Shown piece by piece: positions 29,408 through 41,705 of a DNA stretch of 64,000 bases (positions within the stretch are counted from its first letter, which is position 1; each line of letters starts with the position of its first letter). The translations under genes were made by a program, and so were the position numbers. The stretch covers positions 28,452,987 to 28,516,986 of the forward strand of contig OX637290.1 in assembly GCA_951799445.1 (NCBI GenBank), written 5' to 3'. The stretch comes from Pseudisothecium myosuroides (lineage: Eukaryota > Streptophyta > Bryopsida > Hypnales > Lembophyllaceae). The notes under the pieces were generated by a model, which saw nothing but the letters and a program-made list of their open reading frames with translations, had not been told where the DNA came from and ran no database searches.

Positions 29408-32400
29408 TGTGAGCTCCCAATTTGTCACTTGGGACTCGTAGAATTATTTTTTTGGAAATTTGCAATTTAAAGTTGATAAAAGTATAGAAAAATCCATAAA
29501 AAGAGTGTAGAACCAAAATAGGGTTGTGTCATACCCATTATAGTATTTGGTCTAGATTTGTGTTTCTTACTTAGAATCCCCCAAACCTTGCCTAAAATAG
29601 TGTAGAAATAACGAAAAGGTTAGATTTGGAGGATTCGAGTCACACAGCCCCAAAAGGGCTAAATCCCACCATGAATGTGGCGATTCATGGCTAGGTCGGT
29701 TCGAAGGATCCACAGCGAGGCCACTAGGTCGGGTCCTAGAGTTAGATTTAGAATTCCCCATTAGATCGACGAATTCCCAAAATCCCGATTGTTAGCATGC
29801 AGGAGCCACTCACGCAAGACCGGGCCCGTGGAGGAATCTACAGCCCAAGGATGGTGTTCTAGGGTGAATCCCATGCCAGGAGTCCAACGGCGAAATCGGT
29901 TTGCCAAGATTCCTCCACCTGCAGAAGATTCCCGCACCGTCGCTAATTCAAAGAGATGTCCAGTTTAAATCTCCATTGACCAATCGTGCCAGATATGGGA
30001 ACACACCCGCACGTCTTTCATGCAACTCCCTAAGAGGTCACGTGAAAAATCCCGGAATCTTCCGACTTGCAGAAGAACCTTTTTCCGGGTGGTCAACCCT
30101 CCTAACCTCCAACGGGAATTTCATAAAAATTACCCAGGTTACAATAAAATCTCACTAAAAATTAGACTAGCTTGTTTTATGTTAATAATGCGCTCCGTGA
30201 AGTTTCACGACATTCCGATAGCGGCAAGTACCCGAACTGGCGAGATTCCTTGGGAATTAACCACGTGGCGGGGTCCCCGCCACGTTGACCGGCATTCCGG
30301 GACCATACGATGGCAAAACGAAGTCAACCAAAAGTCCTTCCCGACTCTCTCGCACCTACCGGAGATCCTAGGCTATTCACATTTCTCAAAATAGGAGACC
30401 CCCAAGATCTAGGATTTTACCACGATTTGGTTTTTAAACTAAATTAGCCTACGATGGGTTTTTGGCCTCGGTACGGGGTGTAGGGGGATCTAGGACTAAA
30501 CACGGCGTTCTGGATCCAACGGCGCAATCCGTTCAACGATTGGAGCTAATCTCTAAAAGTTAGGATGTTGGTCCAGCATAGATGGTAGAAGTAGAAATTT
30601 AGGATGTAGGATGAAAATCTTTGAGGATGAGGATGAAAATCCCCGTTGATAAGGTTACCTTAGAGCTTTAGAGAGAGGGGTGAGCCCTTGGGAAACCTAT
30701 ATAAGGGCCCCATTTCTCTCTCTAAAACACCCCCTCACTTTTGTTTGGGTCCGTGGGTCCAATTTGCTTTGGATATTTTGGCGTTTGAAGCCAAAAACCT
30801 CTACGGTGTTTTTGGAGCACTTTTTGCTCCGTTGTTGCTAGATTTCAAGCTTTGAAGGTCCTTAGGGGGTCCTTCTATCTTGCCTTGTGTACTTCTCGTG
30901 CGTTTGTTATACCTTTGTTACGAGTTAAGAGTCCTCATCTCTCTCTTGTAGTTCCTTTGTGATCTAACTTGTGAGTTTAGGAGTCTTTTGGTGTCTTGTC
31001 CTAATCCTAAAGTCACCCCCCACCGTACCTTGGCGATGCCGCTTTGGGGGGCCTTTAGCTTGTGAAGTTGTGTGTCTTTACGTGTCCTAACCGTGTTGTT
31101 TTCCTCACTTGTGTATTCTCACCTTCCTCTAATACTCCCTTTGTTGTGTGGACCCCCCCTCGGGACGGCGAAGCTTTGGCTTTGTCAAGTGTGTTCTTTA
31201 ACTTTGTCTTTCCTACCTTCTTCTAATACTCCCTTTGTTGTGTGGACCCCTCCTCGGGACGGCGAAGCTTTGGCTTCGCCACGTGTGTTCCTTATGTTTG
31301 TCTTTCCTACCTTTTTCTAATACTCCCCTTGTTGTGTGGACCCCCCCTTGGAAACGGCGAAGCTTTGAACTAGTGACAAGTTGAAGTCCTAAAACATATG
31401 TTAAAAGTGTAGACGGCGAAGCCTTGAACCCCCGAGGTGTCAAAAAGTCCTAAAGTTGGTGTTAAAACCAACTTAACGGCGAAGCTTTGCACTTCCCCCG
31501 GGTTTTAGTTCCAAAGTCTAGTTTCCAAGACCTTTGTGGAAACCTCCAGAGTTTAGCTTCCAAGATATTAGAGTCTAGCATGAAGTAGGAAGTGGTGGGC
31601 CAAGTTTAGTTACCTAGCCTTGGTATACGTGGTTGCTAAGCCGAACGTCTTGCTTCACAACCTTGGGCCTAACCCCCGGATGGCGAAGCCTTGACTCCAA
31701 ACACTAATTTTTCCAAAACTCCAATTTTTATTGGTTAAGTGGGTTCCCCTAAGGGAACCCGTTGGGGTGATTAAAAATTTTGTGGTGCCAACGGACCAGT
31801 CAACCAACGGACCAGCCAGCCCAGCGACTAGCCAGCCAGCGGACCAACCCAGCTGCAGTAACGGAGCCCAGCTGCAGTAACGGAGCCCAACTGCAGTAAC
31901 GGAGCCCAGCGGCAGCCGGTACAGGGCCGGTAGACCAAGCCGGTACACTGCCTGTCTAGCGCCCCAAACTTGGCCGGTCTTGCGATTTGGTTGGACTGAC
32001 CATGTCTCACATGCATCATGGCTGATTTTCAGACCACAACGGGATGATGCTCTACGGGGCCCCAACTTTGGTTTTTGTTTGAAAAAACTCTCCACTAATC
32101 AGGACCTAGTTTAGAAAATTAGTTATAGATCTAGTTTAGGAAATTAGTGATAACTCTAGTTTAGGAACCTAGTGATAACTCTAGTTTAGGAAGTCAGTAA
32201 TAGATCTAGTTTAGGAAATCAGAGGTAGAGCTAGTTTAGAAAGCCAGTTAAACCCAATGGGGATCCAAGGCCAAAAATTCCAAAACTTCCAAGTTGTGAC
32301 TAAAGAACAAAGGGAAGGGAAGGAAGAGAGTCAAACACCTCACATCACTCCTACACACATAATTGCACCCTCCACGTCACACCTGCACGCACACTTGAAA

Positions 32401-34212
32401 CCTCTATTCTAACCAACCAAATACACACATGAACAATGGAGGGAGATTAGGAAGAAGGAGATGAAGTAGAGAACAAAAAGGAGAGAGACGATAAATAGTA
32501 ACCTAGGTCTAAGCCTAGGTAGACTTAAGGAGGGAAATCTTGAGAATTTGTGGTGACCGTTGGGAGGAGGATTAGGATGACACAAAGGCAAATTGTGTAA
32601 GAGGGTAGGAAGAACATTTAAACCCTTCTCGTAGTTTGAAACCATAGTGTAAGACTCATAAAAGCTTAGGTGGAATAGTGCTAGTGTAGAAGAGAGGGGA
32701 AGAAAGAAAAGAAAAGGAGGAAGGGAAAGAGGGAGTTTAGATCATCAAAATTGTAATATTTTCTCAATAAGCGGTGAGCTTGGGAAAAATTCAAAAAAAC
32801 AAACCCAAAGACTACCATGGAGCGGGAGGATGTACACGTAGACGTGGACGAAGTCATTTCCGACACCGGTAGTGAAGAGGTGAGTTTTTGATTTAATTTT
32901 TGATGTTTCTCCCTAATTAGCATTTATTGCCCTAATCTGCCCTTAGAGCGTGATTAGCATCCGAGATTAGTGTAGATTAGAAGTTTAGATTCAAAAGTTG
33001 ATAGATTAGGAATAGAGGTTTCCGAAAACATCTTATAATTAAGATTTGACCGTAAACTGACCGCATTAGGCTAAGTTAAGCGGTAGGGGGTAGAACGGGG
33101 GAATTTTAATTAAAAGTGAACCACAAGAAACAATGGACGGGAATTAGGATTAGATTAGAGGGAGGATTTAGGATTAAAATTAAAGATCAAATAGCAAGTT
33201 AAAAACCTAGGATTAAATTAAGATTTTAATTAGGGAAGTTAAAATTCAGAGGTCGAAAGTTGGAATTAAATTTAGGAGGATAACATTTAGAGCTAATCTA
33301 GGATTAAAACGATAGGATTAAATTTGGAAGTAGAAGTCAAAAGTCAAAAGTCAAAAGTTTAGATTAAATTAAAAGGTTAAATTTAGTCAATTGGGGAGTA
33401 AAAAGTGAGAGTGAAAAGCTAAAAGTAGAAGTTAAAAGTTAGAAGTAGAAGTAAAATTTTAGAGTTAGTAGAAAAATCTAGAGTCAAAGTGAAAACGTGG
33501 AGTCAAACCTAGAGGTTAAAATTGGGAATTAATTTTAGAAGTAAAAATTGAGAGTTAAAAGTCAAAAACCTAGAGTTAAATTAGGAGTAAAAATCTACAG
33601 TGAAAAGGGAAAATTTAGAGTTAACTTTAGAGGGTAAACCCTAGAGTAGTTTAGAAATAAGAACATAGAATTAGAGGTAAAATTTAGAATAGAATAGAGG
33701 AGTAAAAACCTAGAGTTAAAAGTCGGTAGTTAGTATTTAAACCCAAGTTAAAAGAGTAAAAACCTAGAGTTTCATTTAGAGGGTGAAGATTAGAGTAAGA
33801 GTTAAACTTTAGAGTTAGTCTTTAGAGTAGAACTTCTAGGTGGAGTCTTAAAATCCCACGATAGTCTTAGAGGTTCATGGAAGGAACATAGGGGTTCCTC
33901 TTTTTACATAGTTAGGGACGTTAGAAATGACGCCAACTACCCAGTCTACCCTCGACATAGGATAGATAGTTAGAGAGTTAGAATTTTACCGCTACCCCTG
34001 AGCATTGCAGTTACCTTGTGAGTTACTACATGCATTCTAATTATTCGCTGCCATCCACGACACTTAGGAAACGTTAGCAAAAAAGATCCATTGCTTGGAA
34101 GGCACAGTGGACCGCGCTCACATCACCCCCATATATTAAAAAATGTGGATAAAGGCATAGAACCTGGTCGGTGTTCGCTCTATTACCAAGGGTGGGTAAT
34201 CTTGCGCCCACA
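29408..34212 (+). repeat. 3' LTR, 4805 bp
   Basis: Direct copy of 13688-18529 with three instead of five 19-bp units near 31850-31910 and about a dozen point differences. It keeps the TATA box (30698-30705), the GGCGAAGC hairpin (31261-31280) and the leader exon with donor (32817-32879). It is followed by CCTTT (34213-34217) and then the CACTA transposase frame. Transcripts from this LTR could carry the exon and donor into sequence downstream. Confidence 0.95.
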
Positions 34213-34217
34213 CCTTT
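34213..34217. repeat. Target-site duplication CCTTT, right copy
   Basis: Partner of 13683-13687. Confidence 0.95.
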
Positions 34218-35579
34218 GCAACGGCAGATTCCATCCACGAAGAGTGCAGGGAAATGGACGCAGGGGACGATGCTGAAAGCGAGGAGTGTCATGATGTGGC
34301 CGTCACGACGGCCTCGGTTGAGGATGCCCGGGTGGCTGACGACCTCCCCACCGTCATTGCTGTGGAGGAGTCCATGAATGTGTTGTACGATGGCGCCCGG
34401 TCCAGCACACTAGCCGCCACAGTGCTGCTGATGAATCTATGCACAGTGCACGGTGTTACCAACACATGTGCAAACGAATTGTTCAGCATCCTCAACCGTC
34501 ATCTGCTACCTGAAAACAATACTTTGCCAACTACCTATCATGCTGCGAAGTCCCTCACAACGAAGCTGGGTTTGTCCTACAACACCATTCACGCATGCGA
34601 GCAAGGCTGCGTACTCTTCCGTGGTGAACACGCGAATGCCCTCCGTTGCCCTAAGTGTGGTGGGAAGAGATTCCAAGATGAGGAGCGGAAGGCCTTCCCT
34701 GTGAAGGTTCTACGTCACTTCCCAATAATTCCTCGTTTGCAGCGAATGTTCCGAAGTCCGACGTTGTCGAAGCTCATGGTGTAGCATCATGAGAACCGGA
34801 GCAACCAGGAGGGAGGGGACGGGCTGGTTCGTCATCCCTGTAATTCGAAGGCTTGGCGGCACTTCCATGATAATGTTGACCCCACCTTTGCATTGGATCC
34901 CCGGAATGCTCACTTTGCTTTGGCTGCAGACGGCGTGAACCCGTTCAAATAGAATAGTTCGTCGTGGTCCACGTGGCCAGTGCTTCTGCTGAATTACAAT
35001 GTCCCCCCTTGGCTGTGCACAAAAAAAAATTTTGTGCTGTTAACACTTCTAATTCCAGGGAGGGAGTCCGTGACCTCGGAGGTGTTTGACGTTTACCATG
35101 AGCCCGTTGTGGAGGAGTTGCTCCAGCTGTGGACGGGAGTGCCTGCATACGACATTACAAAGGGTCCAGGTTGCGAGGCATTCCAATTACGCGCCATGTT
35201 GTTGTGGACAATCCACGACTTCCCTGGCTATGGGACAGTGGGGGGCTTCTCCCATCAAGGCTACGCAGCATGTCCGTGGTGCGGCATGAACTTGGGCGCT
35301 GAGCATTCCCTGGAGTTGGGCAAGCAGACGTACGGAGGGACACGCCGTTGGTTACCTGACCACCACCCCTTCAGGTCATTTTCCATGAAGGACCACTTCA
35401 ATGGTGCCATGGAAACAAGACCTAAACCACCGGCCATCACAGTGGAGGAGCAGCTGGCACATGCGGCAGAGTTTGAGGCCTGGAAGGCGGGTAACCACAG
35501 AGACAACGGTGCAGGTGACCCCTCCAAAGTGCACGGAGTTAAGCGCATGAGCATTTTGTTCAAATTGCCGTACTGGAAG
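34218..35579 (+). pseudogene. CACTA TNP2 transposase, catalytic part
   Basis: Continues the frame interrupted at 13687. Recognisable TNP2 blocks are NLCTVHGVTNTCANELF, KLGLSYNTIHACEQGCVLFR, RCPKCGG, VLRHFPIIPRLQRMFRSP, LAADGVNPF, NYNVPPWLCTKK, LLIPG, LRAMLLWTIHDFPGYG and a CPWCG zinc pair. In-frame TAG codons at 34782-34784 (where the family has Trp) and 34950-34952 (where it has Gln) break it; both are explained by single transitions. The exon ends at AAG|GTGAGC. The protein would cut and join the CACTA ends. This copy cannot make it whole without suppression or repair. Confidence 0.85.
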
Positions 35580-35842
35580 GTGAGCCTCCCATCGCGCCTT
35601 GTCTCTTAGTAAACCGCATCTGTGTTGTGAGTTTGACGGCAGTAGAACGACTATGAAGTTGCGTTTCAGTAGAGAGGAAGTCGTAAGTGAGTTGCAGTGA
35701 CATTAAGAGACTCATTTGTGACTATTGTGCGACTGGTCTCCGTTGTGACCCGGTCCCCCTAAACCGCACTCGAGGTAGTCCCTATCCGCCGTATGTATGC
35801 TGTCACTTGCATTGATTCTTTATTTAATTCATTGCATATAAG

Positions 35843-36740
35843 ATCTTCTCATTCGGAATACGCTGGATGTCATGCATTGCGAAATGAACCTCGCCAAGAA
35901 CTTCCTCAAAACCATAACAGGCAAAAAGGACACAGTCAAGGTAAGGAGGGATTTGCAGAGGCGGCAGGTGAGGAGACACCTGTGGCTCACCCCACACCCC
36001 CAGAAGGCCGGAAAGATGTTGAAGCCAAGAGCCTCTTACGTGTTGACTGAAGAGGAATTTGAGACGTTTGCCCATTGCATAGAGTCTCTGAAGACTCCGT
36101 CTGGGTATTCATCTGACCTTGGGAAGTGCATACGGAAAAAGAATTTTGGGGGCCTCAAATCCCACGACTACCACGTGCTGATGCAGCAGGTCTTGCCTCT
36201 TGCGCTTCGCGGGCTAATGGAACCTGGGCCACGCATGGCTGTGATGCGGATGTGCAAGGTATTCAGACGCCTATGCACGAAGGTTTACAATCCGAGTGAT
36301 TTTCCCTCCCTCGAAGATGATGTCGCCGAGAGCATGGCGTTACTAGAGATCGAATTCCCTCCATCGTTTTTTGACATTATGACGCATCTCCCTTACCATT
36401 TAGCCAAGGAACTGGACCTGTGCGGGCCAGTGAGCGCCAGGTGGATGTATCCAGTGGAACGCTATATGAAAGTGCTGAAGAATCATGTCCGGAATTTGGC
36501 CAGGCCCGAGGCGTGCATGGCGGAGGGGTACTTGAAGGATGAGTGCATTGGCTTCATCACGGAGCACTTGCAGAGGTTTGAGCACACTCAAAGACGCGTG
36601 TGGGATGAAGATGAAGAGTATGGGGATGCTGAAGAAGTTCTTCAGGGTGCAGGGAAGCAGTATATTTTGACCGCTGCGCTGCGCAACATCGCACATGAGT
36701 ACGTGCTGACGAACGCATCCGTTATGGGAGACTTCTATGC
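35843..36740 (+). pseudogene. CACTA transposase, DUF4218-type exon
   Basis: The block from LDVMHCEMNLAKNFLKT through MTHLPYHLAKELDLCGPVSA to RWMYPVERYMKVLKNHVRN and RPEACMAEGY is the DUF4218 region typical of TNP2-type elements. The upstream intron runs from 35580 to about 35842 (acceptor ATATAAG). Donor and acceptor as read join out of phase by one base, so either an indel has occurred or the acceptor is misplaced. The exon ends at 36740 before GTGAGT, with no stop inside. Confidence 0.8.
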
Positions 36741-37124
36741 GTGAGTGCTACCTTCACCCTCGCATGTCAATCGAACTGACAGTACTCCAGTTATAACAGA
36801 AGTAGTTGTGACCGACCTGGCTTGCACGCCATTTCTTGTAATTGAAACCAGCGCTGTGAGGGACACAATCCTTGCAGCTTGTAGGACAAACTCGCGACTC
36901 GTTGTCTTGGAGTCGTTTTGCAGTCCGATGCGTGTACGGAAGTAGCGCTTTATATCAATCTGTGACTGTCTGTCAACTTCTTTCAGTCGAGTAGAAGTGG
37001 TGATACTGTCGCGGCTTGAACATTGGTGCATTTGTCAAATCCCCTCAGCGTCTATGCATTCTGGTCAGACGTGTCAACTGTGTGCACGATATTTTTTAAT
37101 GAAGTGCACCGTTTCGACGCGCAG

Positions 37125-37854
37125 GAAATGGAGGGCTGAACAGAGGTCAAATCCATCCACCCCAGCGCTGGCAGAGTGGGTACAGAGCGCCGTGCGCAAT
37201 TCTGATTTGGATATGCGCTCGCCTGAGGACCGGGATTGCTTGTTGCTAAGCACGAGGCCGTCACAGAGGGCCACGAGGTATTCCCGGATCACCGCTTTCG
37301 GAAACCACTTCCGCGTGGACGACGCAACCACATCCGCATTGCGAAGCTACAACAGCGGCGTGGCTTCGGTATTTGAACAGGCTTCGGAGGGAGCTGTGGA
37401 CTTACCCGTGAACTATGTCGGGGTGCTAAAAGACATTTTGGTGCTGGATTACGGAGGTCTCGGTACAGAAATAATTCTACTACGCTGTGATTGGGTGAAG
37501 GACCAAGACAATCGAGGGAATGCAACTTATGCGCGAGATGATGCTGGTTTCCTACTTGTGAACACTTGCCATACTTTACCTCGTATGGCAGATCCCTTCA
37601 TCTTTCCCAGCCAGGCCACACAAGTCTTTTTCTCAGATGTTGCCGGCAGACCTGGATGGAAAGTTGTCTTACGGAAAGAAGCAAGAGCTCGCCGGGAGGT
37701 CGTGGACAAGACAGACGCCTTCATCACCACCTCGTCGGAGAGTGCCGGACTGACTGCTCCGCACACGATGCCATTCCCCCCAGAGGCGGCGAATCTTTTA
37801 GGGGCCATTGAATTGTCTGAGGAAGACAATTTGTTGGCGCACTCACGGTACTAG
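37125..37854 (+). pseudogene. CACTA transposase, C-terminal DUF4216-type exon
   Basis: The intron 36741-37124 (GTGAGT...GCGCAG) joins this exon in phase (split Ala codon GC|G, then KWRAEQRS). The VGVLKDILVLDYGG...RCDWV block and PFIFPSQATQVFF are typical of the DUF4216 C-terminus. The exon is open to TAG at 37852-37854. It ends Asp/Glu-rich. Only the upstream exons carry stops. Confidence 0.8.
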
Positions 37855-38644
37855 TGGTCAGTAGCCCTGCAGTCGTGTCACAGTGTCCGTGGTAGTCTGC
37901 AATCAGTCACGGCCCAGTCGCGGCAGAGTCGCATTGTGGCCACTCCCTAGCCAGGTGTAGCATGTGACTGAACACGATGCGTGAGTCTTTTCATGTTCAT
38001 GCACTAACTGAAAAGTGAAGGGCTTGTTTCCCGCGTCTTTGCAATCTCTGTCCCCCTATATGTTCCCCATTTATGGTGTTCACATCGTTGCCAAAGTCAC
38101 CAGTGTTGCATATCTGCATTTTTCCTGCTCTGCTCGAAGTCCCTCTACAAAATGAGTACTTCAAAAACCCCGTGTGTACAGAAATTCCGTACAAGTCGCG
38201 TTCAAGTTCCTGTAAACTGAAGTTCTAGTCGTTTCCCAACGCCCTGAAGTGGCATATGGCGACTCACCGTGACTCCGTAACGACTGACTCAGATGCAGGG
38301 GTCACGTCAGCTCCCGTAATCCACGTAGGCAGCGTCAAAGACCATGTGACGTGGACAACAGAGCATCTCCAGTCACAAACCAGTTATGTTTTAGTCGTCC
38401 TGAGTCCCGAAATGTGACTTTAAGCTTCTTGCAGTAAAAGAAATGAACCGGGAAAGAAAACATGCGCAGGAAGCCTGCTTTTCTTTCCAGTCTTCATCCC
38501 CCAGTTGTGTCCGCGACTCCAGCGTGACTGTACTCCTAAACCGCATTTCAGCTCGTGCAATTAGAGAGGGACAGTCGCGCCCACGAGTGCAGGGCTGCAG
38601 TCACGTGACCCCGCAGTCACATATACCCCCATTTTCTTGTAGTG
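37855..38644. repeat. CACTA right subterminal and terminal region
   Basis: Non-coding. Rich in AGTCGC, CAGTCAC and GACTC words in both orientations (for example around 37870-37940, 38260-38300 and 38560-38620), as expected for subterminal transposase-binding repeats. It ends ATTTTCTTGTAGTG at 38644. Confidence 0.7.
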
Positions 38645-41033
38645 TCGGATGCTGGACTGAATGCTGGTTTCGGATGCTGGCTTCGGATCTGGTCTTTTGC
38701 TAAGGCTATATTAAGGCTGAATTTTTGCTAAGGCTATTTTAATACTGAGTTGCTGGCTAAGGCTAGGGGGAAATAAAACCTCGGGGGTACTAAACTCACT
38801 AAGACCGTGGGAAACAACTAAACTAAATAAAACTTTGGAAGACACTACACTTGATAAGTGCAAAGGAACCTACATCTCTTGGAAGCTAAACTCTGGAGGT
38901 TTCCACAAAGGTCTTGGAAACTAGACTTTGGAATCTAAGGCTATGGAGGTTCAAAGCTTCGCCGTAAAATTGGGTTTAACACCAACTTTAGGACTTGTGA
39001 TACTCCACGGGTTCAAAGCTCCGCCGTCTAAGAGTATTTTAACACACACTGTAGGACTTGACGTTGTTACTAGTTCAAAGCTTCGCCGTCGCTTTGAGGG
39101 GTCCACGCAACAAAGGGGATATTAGAAGAAGATAGAAAAGACAAACTTAGACACACGTGTGACAAAGCCAAAGCTTCGCCGTCCCGAGGGGGGGTCCACG
39201 CAACAAGGGAAAGATTAGAAGAAGATAGAAAAGACAAACTTAGACACACGTGTGACAAAGCCAAAGCTTCGCCGTCCCGAGGAGGGGTCCACGCAACAAG
39301 GGAAAGATTAGAAGAGGGTGAGGACACATAAGTGAGGAAAAACACACGTTTTAGTACACGTAAATACACACAACTTCACAAGCTAAAGGCCCCCCAAAGC
39401 GGCATCGCCAAGGTACGGTGGGGGGTGACTTTAGGATTAGGACACGACCCAAAAGACTCCTAAACTCACAAGTTAGCTCACAAAGGTACAACAAGAGAGA
39501 ACAAAGACTCTTAACTCGTAACAAGGATATAACAAACACACGAGAAGTACACAAGGCAAGATAGAAGGACCCCCTAAGGACCTTCAAAGCTTGAAATCTA
39601 GCAACAACGGAGCAAAAAGTGCTCCAAAAACACCGTAGAGGTTTTTGGCTTCAAACGCCAAAATATCCAAAGCAAATTGGACCCATGGACCCAAACAAAA
39701 GTGAGGGGGTGTTTTAGAGAGAGAAATGGGGCCCTTATATAGGTTTCCCAAGGGCTCACCCCTCTCTCTAAAGCTTTAAGGTAACCTTATCAACGGGGAT
39801 TTTCATCCTCATCCTCAAAGATTTCCATCCTACATCCTAAATTTCTACTTCGACCATCTATGCTGGACCAACATCCTAACTTTTGGAGATTAGCTCCAAT
39901 CGCCAAACGGATTGCGCCGTTGGATCCAAATCGCCATGTTTAGTCCTAGATCCCCTACACACCCCGTACCGAGGCCAAAAATCCATCGTAGGCTAATTTA
40001 GTTTAAAAACCAAATCGTGATAAAATCTTAGATCTTGGGGGTCTCCTATTTTGAGAAATGTGAATAGCCTAGGGTCTCCGGTAGGTGCGAGAGAGTCGGG
40101 AAGGACTTTTGGTTGACTTCGTTTCGCCATCGTATGGTCCCGGAATGCCGGTCAACGCGGCGGGGACCCCGCCACGTGGTTAATTCCCGAGGAAGCTTGC
40201 CGGTTCGGGTACTTGCCGCTATCGGAATGTCGTGAAACTTCACGGAGCGCATTATTAATATAAAACAAGCTAGTCTAATTTTTAGTGAGATTTTATTGTA
40301 ACCTGGGTAATTTCCATGAAATTCCCGTTGGAGGTTAGGAGGGTTGACCACTCGAAAAAAGGTTCTTCTGCAAGTCGGAAGATGCCGAGATTTTTCACGT
40401 GATCTCTCAGGGAGTTGCATGAAAGACGTGCGGGTGTGTTTCCGTACTTGGCAAGATTGGTCAATGGAGATTTAAACTGGACATCTCTTTGAATTAGCGA
40501 CGGTGCGGGAATCTTCTGCAGGTGGAGGAATCTTGGCGAACCGATTTCGCCGTTGAACTCCTGGCATGGGATTCACCCTAGAACACCATCCTTGGGCTGT
40601 AGATTCCTCCAAGGGCCCAGTCTAGCGTGAGTGGCTCCTGCATGCTAACAATCGGGATTTCGGGAATTCGTCGATCTAATGGGGAATTCTAAATCTAACT
40701 CTAGGACCCGACCTAGTGGCCTCGCTGTGGATCCTTCGGACCGACCTAGCCATGAATCGCCACATTCATGGTGGGATTTAGCCCTTTTGGGGCTGGATGA
40801 CTCGAATCCTCCAAATCTAACCTTTTCGTTATTTCTATATTATTTTTAGGCAAGGTTTGGGGGATTCTAAGTAAGAAACACAAATCTAGACCAAATACTA
40901 TAATGGGTATGACACAATTCTATTTCGGTTCTACACTCTTTTTATGGATTTTTCTATACTTTTATCAACTTTAAATTGCAAATTTCCAAAAAAATAATTC
41001 TACGGGTCCCAAGTGACAAATTGGGAGCTCACA
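38645..41033 (-). mobile_element. Truncated inverted LTR of the retrotransposon family
   Basis: Reads on the minus strand from TGTGAGCTCCC (at 41033) through the TATA box (TATATAAG, near 39740), the GGCGAAGC motif series and the ACCCCCGAGGTTTTATTTCC region, matching 44135 to about 46490. It is cut at 38645, exactly where the CACTA element begins, so the CACTA element inserted into it. The other half is not in the window. CCATC at 41034-41038 should be one copy of its target duplication. Confidence 0.85.
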
Positions 41034-41705
41034 CCATCTCCTTGACATTCTTCGGTAGCCCGGGGTACCACTGACCGAAGCTTGAATGAAGGTGACTCCT
41101 CACTTGCTTCAGCCTTCACCATGACTCTAACCAACAACTTGGATCGACTACTAACTTTGAGCTCTTCCTGCCCTAAACAATTGTGCACTACATACTCTGT
41201 CCCACAACAACAATCAGCCTTACAACCGCTTAACCAGAATCTCAAACTTGCACTCCTCCAAGCTCTGAGCTCCAAACTCTATTGCAATCATTCACTCTTA
41301 ACCGGAAAACACCAGAATGAAAAGATAGAATGCGGAGGCTCCTACTTGACCCCTACTTCTCGCCTAACCGTCCGGTTCCCCCGCTGTTGGAACTATCCGT
41401 TCCCATCCACACCGGAAAATGATTTCTGTTCAACGGCTCCCTAGTTTTCCCGTTAGTGACTGTTGGCTCCGGTTTTCGTTCCCGATAACCGGTTCGACCG
41501 TTCTCGAACTCCTAGAATCTCGGTTAGGATCCGACCTAGGTTTCCGATTTCTGGTTCAAGACAAGAACAACTAAGATCCGTCTTAACCATTTTATCTCTT
41601 TTAGAAGATCCGATGGTTACTAATCTAAAACTCTACTAAAATATGTACCTAACCCTATAAAACAACAAAAAAAATTGGAAATAAAATATCTTTAACCTAA
41701 TTCCA
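41034..41705. other. Unassigned region between the LTR and the MULE-like gene
   Basis: It has coding-like composition in its first 400 bases on both strands but no recognisable family and no long frame with conserved features. The last 150 bases are AT-rich. Possibly the 3' flank of the MULE-like element. Confidence 0.3.

Larger units (their letters stand above)
13688..34212 (+). mobile_element. 20.5-kb LTR retrotransposon with ~4.8-kb LTRs, Gag-protease only
   Basis: Bounded by near-identical direct LTRs (13688-18529, 29408-34212) that begin TGTGAGCTCCC and end GCGCCCACA, flanked by the duplication CCTTT. Order: 5' LTR, primer-binding-like site, ORF1, Gag with zinc knuckles and retropepsin-like domain, then about 6 kb without reverse transcriptase, RNase H or integrase, then 3' LTR. 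Very long LTRs plus an extra ORF before gag recall the plant Tat/Ogre branch of Ty3 elements; without polymerase this is inference. Pol is missing and no polypurine tract adjoins the 3' LTR, so the copy would depend on proteins supplied in trans. The internal region has gained a CACTA element and a SINE-like unit. Confidence 0.9.
13286..38644 (+). mobile_element. CACTA (En/Spm-type) transposon, split by a retrotransposon; left end not located
   Basis: It carries a TNP2-type transposase gene in plus orientation and ends at 38632-38644 with TTTTCTTGTAGTG, the reverse complement of the classic CACTACAAGAAAA terminus. The three bases after it (TCG, 38645-38647) are the expected 3-bp target duplication, but the left copy is not visible. 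The start given is the transposase ATG; the true left end lies further left or has been lost. The element is inserted in an inverted LTR (38645-41033) and is itself split by the retrotransposon at 13688-34212. Confidence 0.75.

Noticed and set aside
29408..34212. Interpretation of the two long LTRs as independent solo insertions
   Set aside because: Only the outer flanks share CCTTT; the inner flanks (ATTTC after the first, CCATA before the second) do not match, so they are the two ends of one element.
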